NCBI GenBank assembly: GCA_030248225.1 | Contig: JASANE010017411.1 | Span: 1-64,000, forward strand | Direction of reading: 5' to 3' | Length of the DNA stretch: 64,000 bases | From: Trileptium ribeirensis | Lineage: Eukaryota > Nematoda > Enoplea > Enoplida > Thoracostomopsidae | Program-made: the position numbers and the translations under genes | In this document: in pieces, positions 37,700 through 47,239 of the stretch | How the letters are laid out: each line of letters begins with the position of its first letter | Numbering within the stretch: the stretch's first letter is position 1 | The notes under the pieces: generated by a model | Databases searched by the model: none | The model's input: only the letters and a program-made list of their open reading frames with translations | Told to the model about the DNA's origin: nothing

Positions 37700-38675
37700 C
37701 TGATATGACTTTGCCTTACAGTTTATAAGAAGATCATAAACAGTCATATCACCTTGTTCATCGAAGGAGATTACTAAGATTTAATGTCAGCGCATAATAA
37801 GAATCATCAGTCTAATGTTTAGGAAACTCTACCGGAGCATCTAGTTTGTTAACCACGCAGCATGATTAAATTATACAATTATATTATGAAGTTTGCAAAA
37901 CCGTTAATAACCTGTTACTACAAGTCACTGATATGACTTTGCCTTACAGTTTATAAGAAGATCATAAACAGTCATATCACCTTGTTCATCGAAGGAGATT
38001 ACTAAGATTTAATGTCAGCGCATAATAAGAATCATCAGTCTAATGTTTAGGAAACTCTACCGGAGCATCTAGTTTGTTAACCACGCAGCATGATTAAATT
38101 ATACAATTATATTATGAAGTTTGCAAAACCGTTAATAACCTGTTACTACAAGTCACTGATATGACTTTGCCTTACAGTTTATAAGAAGATCATAAACAGT
38201 CATATCACCTTGTTCATCGAAGGAGATTACTAAGATTTAATGTCAGCGCATAATAAGAATCATCAGTCTAATGTTTAGGAAACTCTACCGGAGCATCTAG
38301 TTTGTTAACCACGCAGCATGATTAAATTATACAATTATATTATGAAGTTTGCAAAACCGTTAATAACCTGTTACTACAAGTCACTGATATGACTTTGCCT
38401 TACAGTTTATAAGAAGATCATAAACAGTCATATCACCTTGTTCATCGAAGGAGATTACTAAGATTTAATGTCAGCGCATAATAAGAATCATCAGTCTAAT
38501 GTTTAGGAAACTCTACCGGAGCATCTAGTTTGTTAACCACGCAGCATGATTAAATTATACAATTATATTATGAAGTTTGCAAAACCGTTAATAACCTGTT
38601 ACTACAAGTCACTGATATGACTTTGCCTTACAGTTTATAAGAAGATCATAAACAGTCATATCACCTTGTTCATCT
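37696..38675. repeat. Array of 4.3 apparently identical 228-bp units inside the hAT element
   Basis: Unit starts (GTCACTGATATGAC) are at 37,696, 37,924, 38,152, 38,380 and 38,608, exactly 228 bp apart, and I see no differences between copies. The last, partial copy ends inside transposase exon 1 near 38,675; the first abuts the zinc finger exon. Each unit therefore repeats the last ~45 bases of exon 1 plus intron. On the minus strand each full unit also has CTGAC, then an AG acceptor, then a 54-nt open block, then the GTAAGG donor. Such identity implies very recent expansion, or an assembly-level duplication. Confidence 0.95.
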
Positions 38676-38905
38676 TCCGATTGCGTTTCATTTGAATCAG
38701 TGGATTCCTGTTCCGGTTGTTCCTGTTCGACATTATCTTCTGAGGCGGGTTTTGGTTCGTCCGAACTTGTCCGAGGTTGTTGTGGTACGAAGAATGACGT
38801 TACCTTCGGGAGATGTTGTGCTTGAGCCCGGTCGTATTTTAGCTGTTTCCGCTTAGACGCACCACTCTTTTGAGCGGTCCGTACTCTGTGACGTTGACTA
38901 GGCAT
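38632..38905 (-). CDS. hAT transposase, N-terminal exon
   Basis: From ATG at 38,905 the exon encodes MPSQRHRVRTAQKSGASKRK, then a basic stretch and LPKVTSFFVPQQ, a motif common at the N terminus of ZMYM1-like hAT transposases (nuclear targeting and PIP-box-like FF). An acidic Glu/Gln/Asp-rich linker and DMTVYDLLIN follow. A good donor (AACT/GTAAGG, 38,632/38,631) ends the exon in phase 1. Without splicing the frame reads on to KAKSYQ and a stop. The last 40-odd bases of the exon are part of the 228-bp tandem unit. Confidence 0.65.
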
Positions 38906-39402
38906 TATGCAGTGTATTTAAAGTTATACTTTATATATTAACTAAAGTCTTAGCATTAAAGCTTAGCACTGAAATACATTGTCTTAGCACTAAAATTGGA
39001 CTTTTATATTCAAATGTCGTATAACCAATGTCGTGTTGTTGTGCGCATACTGCAAAGGCAAAAATACTACCATTTATAACGAAACCGGAGCTGTGAAAAG
39101 CAGTGCAGCGTTCACAGAGAAATGTGCGCAGTCACTGCACGCGGTGGCACCATTTTAGGAAAAAAGTGCTACAGAAAGTTGTCTCTTTTTCAAAAAGTGC
39201 TACAGAAACTTTTCAGGAATGCCGCAAAAAGTGTTAATACAGAAATCAGTGTTCTCAATGATACCTGTCTTCCAAGGTGGTTGCGAGTCCTGAGGCGTGT
39301 GAGTGCCCAAGCATGGAAACGTTTTTATAGCATGGGTGGTGGCCCCCAGGGGTGGTGGCCCCCCCCAAATGGGGGGTATGGGGGGCGGTTGCGCCGGCCC
39401 TG

Positions 39403-39410
39403 TCGGTAAG
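39403..39410. repeat. Right 8-bp target site duplication of the hAT element
   Basis: TCGGTAAG is identical to the copy at 34,849-34,856. Confidence 0.92.
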
Positions 39411-41763
39411 GACTATTAACTAAACAGTACCCATTAGTATCATAATATAAATGCGACTATTATGTAGTAGTTATTTAAAATGAGGACTTGGATGATGATT
39501 TATGAGTCGCTAAACGGCCAAAATCAAAACAGCTCTGTCTTATTTCTTCTCGTCCATACACATATTTCGTAAGGCGCGCCAGAAACCACGAAACATTACA
39601 ATCCGTCAGAAAATAGCACTCCTTACAAACCGCACGAAAATTCCCACAATATTTTAGCTTAGGCTGTTGTTGTTAAAAAGGGTTGTCCATGAAAGCTCGT
39701 TATTTATAAGTTGATCATTAAAAGCTTAAGCATAAAGAATGTTAGGAAGTGTATTTAATGCTGTGTGACATTTGGCCTCTAAGATTACTCGCTGGCGTCG
39801 ACGGTAACATAACAAATTCCTGTATAATTATATTCGCAGACAATTCCGGCATTAATTTTGGATTTATCGATGTAATCTATGTAAATTTGTTGGACTTATA
39901 TTTGTGTACAATGACCTAATTGATCTACTCCGCGGTTTCAAAATTGCGCTTTTCGGTAGAAACAACCATTTATAATCAACTAAAGTAAATCAATGTAAAT
40001 CCGCTGGACATATATTTATCTAAAATGACCATATTATTTAAAATTTGTGTCTATTCCAGCCAATTTAACAATTTTAGTATAAAGCCTATCCAAATTGAAA
40101 CAAAAATTTAATTAGTTTGCATGTTCAGAAATTATAGCATGAGGCTATTCGATAATATCTTGGTATAAAACATTTTTCAGTGCAACGGCTACACAGATAT
40201 AAAAAATTTTATAATAGCTTGCGTTGCAATTTGTGTTCGAAATTGTCTGCAAAGACAGTCAGTATTTACCATATGCTTACTTATGAAACAAATCGCGTTC
40301 TAGAAATGCGCCAGTAAATCAGCACTTAGTGGCCCTGTAAGAAGCACTGCTTTAGTACAACGACAAACCTTCTGACAAGCCCTGACAAATTTGCAACTCC
40401 ACTGTTTATCTTTGAAAAGACACATCACAATATCACGTAATTCTGAAAATCCTTCGAATTAAAAATAGAACCATAAATAGAATAGAAACAATGAACAATG
40501 ACTGTTTTAAAGTTTTAGAATATCGCCAAGTTGAACACACAAAGCCTTGTCGAAGAATAGTGTCTATCTTTCAAAAAACGAGAACAGAGCCGACAGTAGA
40601 AGTACAACTTGTTTGTTTACACTGAGGGCGGTGTACCTTTACGTAAAGAGTTGAGAAGAGATAAAGTTCTATAAAACAAGACAAAGAGCTGCTCGGCTAG
40701 TTAGGAATACGTTTAACGCCGTTAACAAACACCAGCGTTTTAAGCTGAGTTAAGAGATGCTGATAAAAAAATTAGAAATAAAAATTCAAAGTCTTATTTG
40801 TATATTTACACCATTTTCGCTTGAAATGTTCAGAAAAACAAAGGAACTTGCTTTGAAAGATGTTGCAGAAAAGGGGACAAATTTATTTGAAATCAGGGCA
40901 GTGTGAATTGATGTGCAATAATCGCATGACATTTAGTCCCAAATTTAGATTTAAAATGTATAGCACGAAATTGCAGTAATTTTAAAATATATAAAAATAC
41001 TGACAAATTTTAATTCTTGATTCGAAAAATATTTCAGAGGTGAAAATTTCATTTGAAATCGGGGTGACGTGGTTTGATATGGTATATTTGCATGGTACTA
41101 CACATAATTTAAATTTCAGATTTAAATTTAAAACATTCATAAAATATATACTTAGCTAATTCTCAAAATTGTTTTGCAGTACGTTTAGCAAAGCGACTAT
41201 GCCATTTGAAAGACGGCAGTATGTATTAATGCGAAGCGACTGAATGACATCCTCACTCCTAACATAAATACAAAATATATAACATGAAAATGTAGATGCG
41301 TGTAATTGTAAAACATAATATAACTAGAGAGATATTTTATAGCTTGCTTTGAAAGATATTTCATGAAGCCGATATATTTCACTTGAAATCAGGATACGTA
41401 ATTTGGTGTAAAATATTTGCATGGCTCTATCTAAATAAATTTAAGACAGGTCAAAATAGTTATAGTTCTTAAACATTTATAAAAATAAAGCTAATTTTGA
41501 ACAATATTAACCGTTTTCCGCTCAAATTTAAACCTGCGTATCGTGAAGTATTTGGGAAAATCACACCGGTGCCAGGCATCAAATCCATGTTGTATGGGTT
41601 AGATCCGCGTACCGGAATTACTGAGCTATCTCGGCATTGCTCGGTTCCTTGCACGACACCAGCCAATAAAAACGCACGTGTAAAATATATTTCATACAAC
41701 AAAATTCAGCTAATCAACGCCTCACAATGATCGTTGGGTCCAAATGAGCACGAAAAAGAGGTC
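39411..41763. other. Gene-free AT-rich stretch
   Basis: No gene or bounded element is recognised. Blocks near 40,830-41,060 and 41,330-41,470 share wording (TTGCTTTGAAAGATRTT, ATTTGAAATCRGGG, AATTTGGTRTA), suggesting an old dispersed or tandem repeat of about 300 bp period around 40.8-41.45 kb. Confidence 0.35.
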
Positions 41764-42102
41764 CTTTTCTATTACCACCCAAGTCCGAATTTGGTCAATT
41801 TTGAAGATACTGAGCTGATTTTGGTAACAATCGATTCAGCTCGATGATGCGGTTCAGAAAATACTCATTTTACTCATATTCCTGAATTTTTTTCGATTTT
41901 TTGAGGTCCCAACGGTACCCCCCTTGGGAACCCGAAAATTTTTTTATTCGGGGCATGGTCATGTTTGGCACTATTCGACTCGGCTTGATGAGACAAATCT
42001 ACTGATGTGTAGAAATTGAAATCTACAGCACCCTTAGAAAGTTATGAGGGCCCAAGTAACCCAAAATTGACTAAATTCCGGCGCGGGGGGATAATGGAAA
42101 AG
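41764..42102. mobile_element. Foldback/TIR MITE, family B
   Basis: The left end CTTTTCTATTACCACCCAAG, followed by TCCGAATTTGGTCAATTTTG, pairs with the complement of the right end CAAAATTGACTAAATTCCGG then GGGGGATAATGGAAAAG. The inner part has GATTTTTTGAGGTCCCAACGG and the core GAACCGCATCATCGAGCTGA on the minus strand. Ends match the element at 4,572-4,891, but this 339-bp copy is less palindromic. No coding capacity. Confidence 0.65.
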
Positions 42103-42109
42103 AGCCAAA

Positions 42110-45100
42110 AAAGGTTAGTTATGCGACAGGCAAATTTGTAATTAAAAATAAACTCATTTCCCGTTCCGAAAATATAATTTCGAGAAACTGAAACGAAATG
42201 TTACTCAAATGAAGTAGCTATATCAGAGTGCCCAAGCTTTTCCATAAAATTCGTGCAATCAAACGTGTAAAAATCTAATTTAGAGATTTTTTGCGAAGTT
42301 TGAGCTGGCTTTTGCTTATCGTATCTAACACATACATTGTTAGTATTAATACTGAATATTAAGGATTATATCGTGAAAAATCTTTCTCATTTTGAAGGAT
42401 AAGGAATATCTCTGATATTCAGTACAAGATTTCCCAAATAGCAAGGAATTTTTTACATAGCATTAAGGAAAAGTTCCTATTATTCAGTAGACCGACAATT
42501 TAGGAAAATGTTTTAGTTCCGGAGTAAACAATATATAACTTAAATAGAGTTAAGAAATATAGTACTTAATTAATGATAGAAAGTTTTTGAACTGAATAAC
42601 TAGAAATATACTGAAGTAGATACCTTCAGGACAATTTTTGCCATGCATCGAGCTGCATTGTTTAAATTTTTTGTTTATAATTGTGCTTTCTTCAGAAATG
42701 TATGGTCTAAAATTCCAATCGCATCAACTTTTTTAGTTTTTGATTTCTGCATTGTAATTAAAATTTCTGCGGTTACTAAAAATGAAAGATGAAAGATCGA
42801 GAACACAAAACGCTGCTGAGAAATCTGATATAAAGTGCATCATTCAGAAAACAGCAGAAACGCATTGCCTCCTCGTTTCGTTGTTGATGGTAAACTTATA
42901 ACAGAATGTTTTCTCCAGTTCATAGTACTCGGATGTGTTTTTATAATCCTTATTCTCATAATTTCCATCATCTATAAGGGATTAATAACGTTCGCGGCAA
43001 GTGCAATGTGATTTCTATCATTCCTAAAACATTTTCGGCATGTCCTGTCAAAATTAGCATCAACAAAGTCGACCACCTCGGCCGATGTACCATTCACCTT
43101 TCATGCCTGAAATTTACTGCATCTGAAATGGAATATTTTTCTATATATTTTCGTCCCTAATATAACCAAGAATTATTCATTATCATAAGGAAGAATTTCC
43201 TTCATATTAAGAAATTATCCTTGCCAGTTAGGAAATTATTTCAACTATTATCGTAAGCAAATGTTTTCTTCATATATATATGTAGGAATGATGTTGTGAA
43301 ACAAGGTTGCCTGCATAGTAATAAAATTGATACTCAATATTAAATCCTAATTTATTTTAGCAAAAAATGACCTTTAGTTTTTGCATTTACAGCAAAGGGG
43401 TAATTTGTAAATACAAAGGAATAACTTAACAAATTCAAATTTTCTTAATGTTAAAGATTTTTTGCTATACAACCGGTACTAAAATTTTATAGCAAATATC
43501 TTATTCAGTACAAAGATTAGCAGTAAAGGAATAAAGAACAGACATGTAACAGTAAGACTTGAGAGATGTGACCGTAATAAAATATAAGTAAGCCAAATCA
43601 CAGCACCTCAAATATTAGTAACTCAAAACAATATAGATTCAATTTTTACATTATGTATAAGTTGCCAAAATTTGAAACTCACCAAATATTAACAGTTTGG
43701 AGGGTCTGCAATATGGGGAATAAAAAGAAATTGGTAAGTAATGGTTAGCTGTGGAAGAAGCGCCGGTTCAAAAGCTCAGTTCACAACTGATCATATGAGG
43801 CCTAAACAAGGTCTATTTTGGCGGTTATAGCAACAAAACACAACGTTAACTGAACAATTTCTAATCCTAAAGCTTACATATATACATCAACGTTAACTGA
43901 GCTGTAGTGAACGACGCACATTAACCTTGGGATAGTGAGCGACAATTTTTTGCGCAAAATAAAATCAGTAGTTGCCCATCTATATGCATACATACATGTA
44001 AATAGATGTTCGTTTACTTATTATATATTATATATCCAAATTGAATGTTTGTATGTCTGATATTAACGATGTATATATTTGTTTGCAAATTGCATATTCT
44101 GCAAAGCAACAGCCACACTACAGACTCTAATAATAAATACATGAATCAAATATTTTTGTTCCAATACAAAATTGAGGTCAAATGAACCATTTTGTTCGTT
44201 TCACATTTAAAACGGGGTGAGAAAATAATATATTTTAAAATTTATTTTTTATTCCGCGTAAATTACGTAGCTAATGAAATTTACCTACAAAGACTTTGAT
44301 GCATAGGTGTCGAATGTCTGTTGAATTAGGGGTAGACTGTCAGCGTGGGGGAAGAGGGGAAGGCGGAGAACAGGACGTCGGGTAGACATTTCGTTAGAGG
44401 GAAAGGGGGTGGACCCCTCGCCGAAATATCTGCCGATTTAACCCCAAATGCGTCGACTTGATCCCGATTTTTACTGATTTGTGCTAAAATTTTCGCCAGG
44501 CACCTTTGGAGATCGGCGAATGGGGATGAGATGGTGGGATTTGGCGTACCTTTCACTGGAGCGGAATACGACTTGGGGGTTTGACCCGTAGGGGTGAACA
44601 CCAACATCCACCCATCGACATCTATGCTTCGGTGTGACAATGATTTGGGTACTGAATTAAGTAATATATAATAACTTATTTTTGTCGATTTTATTGATTG
44701 TATATTATTTCTTTTATAGATCATACAGCGATAATTTTGAAATCAGTCTCTGTACAAACTTTAATGAATACAATGCACTAATGTATTTATTAAGAAATTT
44801 TCATCATTTGTATCTATCGATCTAAAGTAAAATGTTGCCAAACGGACATTGCAAAAAAAATAAAAACATGAAACGAGATAAAATTAGGCGCAGATTACAC
44901 AGCCGATTCACAAATCGAGTATGTCGGAGCCTCAGTGTAGTGACAGCGCTTTTAAATTTGAATTTGGTTTTGTGAAGTACAAGCGAAGTCCCATGTTCGA
45001 ATCCGTGCTGCTACATTGTAAAAGTACTCGTGGATATTTCTACCGCGATATATAACAAAAGCCTAACTCACTGATTTAGGTCTATACTTAATACTACGAG

Positions 45101-46065
45101 TCATGTCACAGTGGTTCATGGTTTCGCCGTTCGGGCGGCAAAGAGGGTCTTTTAAAAATGGACAAAATATGTCATTTCGATCAACACGAAAATAGCATGT
45201 CCTTTGCATCATTGGGTGATTAAATATTCATTGTACTGAGACGATACGTTGCCTCAAACGTATTTTTTCGAATATTGGGGTTAGTGATTAATTAAGAGTC
45301 TACACCTCACTATAATCAGCTGGAGTAGAATGGCGACGTAAAGGTTTGGTTGGATTTGGCTCAATTGTATTAAAAATAAGAAATCCTTTAGATTTCCCAT
45401 GACAAATATTCATAGTTATTTCCGTTTGACAGTAAAAATTAGCACCTGCATTAATTATGCACAGAGAATTTCCTAGTATATTATGGATATACCAGCTAAA
45501 TTACATTTAGATGATGGCTTGTTATGGGCGGTCACGTAGCCGGAATTTCCAGTGGGTAGGCGACAATTTGTGGCTAGCTATTTGACCAATACATTGGCGA
45601 ACATTTAAACATTGGCTGTACATTACAGCACATTAGTTTTACCAATAAAATTCATCAGTACATTCTATTTCACGTATTAGTGTTATGTGCGCAGATATAT
45701 TGTGATACGACTGTTATTTTTCTCGAAAAATGAGGTATTTAACATTGAAACAATACAAGCGCGGAAAGCGACAAATTTTTTACGTCTTAAGAAAATTTCA
45801 GCTTTCGATTGAGCTGATGAAGCTCATAAACCGATTCAGCTGATTTCAGCAGCAATGGGGTTATCTCGACAGTGCGGTTAAAATAACACATTAAATAACT
45901 TATGTTTCAGTTTATTTTTGTAATTTCTTTTGTAGCAAAAGTAATTTATTGATGTCATCGGTCAAAAAATTGAAAAAATTGGGGGAAAATGAATATTTCA
46001 TGAACCGCCTCGTTGAGCTAAGTCGAAAAGTTTCAAATTTACACAAAATGGTATACATCAACTAA
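42110..46065. other. Gene-free stretch with repeat remnants
   Basis: 42.33-42.52 and 43.14-43.27 kb have many AAGGAATT/AAGGAAAA words of a degenerate short repeat. 44,326-44,620 is a GC-rich block whose 132-codon minus frame looks like transposon remnant rather than a gene. 45,800-46,050 contains family B core words (GAACCGCCTCGTTGAGCTAA). No gene is called. Confidence 0.35.
44925..45016 (+). repeat. tRNA-like sequence, probable SINE head
   Basis: CCTCAGTGTAGTGACAGCGC resembles a tRNA D arm (A box), and TGTTCGAATCC (44,995-45,005) is a good B box. The arms between them are too long and poorly paired for a working tRNA unless an intron is present, so a tRNA-derived SINE or pseudogene is more likely. 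Confidence 0.4.
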
Positions 46066-46067
46066 CA

Positions 46068-46801
46068 TTGATACGGACATTGAAATTTTTGACATTGAGG
46101 ACTTTCAGACTGGGACGATTTTTTGTGCTGAATGTTATCTTACTGATGATGTGTTTTTCTACTGCGGCAAAACATGTGATGCATCATAGTCGCACTAAAA
46201 GCTCATATGGTGGCCACGACGAGGCAAAATTGTTATACAAATGGTTTATTTTTCAATTGGGCAAATCGGGTAAGTATATACCTATGCTTCTAACAACATT
46301 ATTTTAAGGTTAAGATACAAACAAGTCATTGGGATTCATTCTCGTTATCAGCACAAAGACAATGCGAATGTTTCAAGTTATATACGAATTTTTCGGATTG
46401 CGGATTTTTCTAATGTGTCCAACTTTACGCAAATGCTAGTGTTTAGAATAGATTGCTGTTATTATGCCTATTTTGTTTTAGGTTTTGTTTGTCATTTGTT
46501 TTATCGAGTGACTTTAACTTTTGTTCCATTAGTTTTAAACTTGTCACACACTCGTTTTTAAGGAATGACTTCAAAAGCAACAGAATTTGTGAAAGTCAGT
46601 TGTCCGGGGAAGGACAGTGACGCGAAGACTGAAGCCTACAGAACATTGGAGTTGTCGCTGCAGTCGAAAATATCACAGATGGTAGTTACAGGTAGGTACA
46701 GAAGTGGTAAACCGGCATCAAAACTAGTACACATTGACAGGAAGTTTTCAGATACTGTTCTTTTCTATTTTCTAGTTTGGATGCGGAGCTTTTGCACCTA
46801 G
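46068..46801 (+). CDS. Possible small secreted protein with the start of a SEA-like domain (three exons)
   Basis: The proposed exons are 46,068(?)-46,269, 46,563-46,691 and 46,776-46,801. Exon 1 encodes a hydrophobic, signal-like stretch (RFFVLNVILLMMCFSTAA) and ends at donor TCGG/GTAAGT. Exon 2 follows TTTTTAAG and reads ATEFVKVSCPGKDS, then TEAYRTLELSLQSKISQMV, which fits the first half of a SEA domain, and ends at ACAG/GTAGGT. Exon 3 follows a strong pyrimidine tract (TCTTTTCTATTTTCTAG) and encodes VWMRSFCT and a TAG. All joins keep frame. Weak points: no ATG precedes the hydrophobic stretch (first in-frame ATG is within it), and the SEA domain is only half present. Exon 2 is the best supported part. 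Confidence 0.35.
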
Positions 46802-47233
46802 TTAAGGGTACGGTGGACCATGTGCCGGATACGGTAGGACAGTATCTTTGGCTTCATGTTCGGCTATTTTTTTATCGCCATGATTGTTAATCGGTTGTGG
46901 CGACTTATCATCTGATTTCGAATCGTCCTTGGATGAACCTTTCTTCTTTTTCTTTTTCTTCTTATCTTTTTTCATTTCTTTTTTCGCCTTTTTATACGCA
47001 CGATAAGCCATCCATATTGCAGCAACAACAACAGCTATAAACACCAACGCTATGACCGCTCCAATTACGGTTCCGGTGCTGAGATTCGACATGCCAAAGT
47101 CAATATGAATGTCTGTCACATTCCGCCTTGAAGCACGTGTCGTCATCATACGGTTGAATCGTGGATCATTGAAAAAGCTTGATGTAGTCGTACGAAAGTG
47201 TTGTATCGAGCGATATGCAACCATCGTGACAGC
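46802..47233 (-). CDS. Terminal exon of a single-pass membrane protein with a lysine-rich tail
   Basis: The exon opens after acceptor TATTATTTTTTAG (47,234) in phase 0 with AVTMVAYRSIQ and stays open for 143 codons to TAA. Counting from the internal Met (47,224), residues 1-50 look extracellular, with sequons NVT (35) and NLS (47). Residues 51-74 form a membrane helix (TGTVIGAVIALVFIAVVV). Residues 75-95 are an almost pure Lys stretch (stop-transfer and tail), followed by Ser/Asp-Lys and a Pro/Tyr end (PYPAHGPPYP). This is the usual layout of the last exon of a type I receptor-like protein. Upstream exons were not found, so ligand and family are unknown. The Met may be internal rather than the start. 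Confidence 0.6.
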   Translation of the reverse strand, partial: AVTMVAYRSIQHFRTTTSSFFNDPRFNRMMTTRASRRNVTDIHIDFGMSNLSTGTVIGAVIALVFIAVVVAAIWMAYRAYKKAKKEMKKDKKKKKKKKGSSKDDSKSDDKSPQPINNHGDKKIAEHEAKDTVLPYPAHGPPYP

Positions 47234-47239
47234 CTAAAA

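Larger units (their letters stand above)
34857..39402 (-). mobile_element. Complete hAT DNA transposon (ZMYM1-like/DUF4371 group)
   Basis: A 4,546-bp element with short imperfect terminal inverted repeats: CAGTGCCGGAGCAAC at the left end and CAGGGCCGGCGCAACC read inward from the right. It is flanked by identical 8-bp TCGGTAAG duplications. Just inside both ends are GGTGGTGGCCCC motifs in direct orientation (three left, two right), which are candidate transposase-binding subterminal repeats. It encodes a transposase on the minus strand in at least three exons (38,905-38,632; about 37,699-37,530; 36,904-35,046). A 228-bp tandem array lies between exons 1 and 2. The perfect target duplication and long open transposase exon indicate a fairly recent insertion. 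Whether it is autonomous is doubtful because the exon 1 to exon 2 junction does not keep frame. Confidence 0.93.

Noticed and set aside
37696..38675. CRISPR-like interpretation of the regular array
   Set aside because: The units are contiguous identical 228-bp repeats without spacers and sit inside a eukaryotic transposon.
39122..39409. 95-codon frame at the hAT right end
   Set aside because: It runs through the subterminal G-rich repeats and terminal inverted repeat, so it is non-coding element sequence.
44326..44724. 132-codon open frame on -
   Set aside because: It coincides with a GC-rich repeat-like block and an AT-rich flank; composition and lack of domain argue against a gene.
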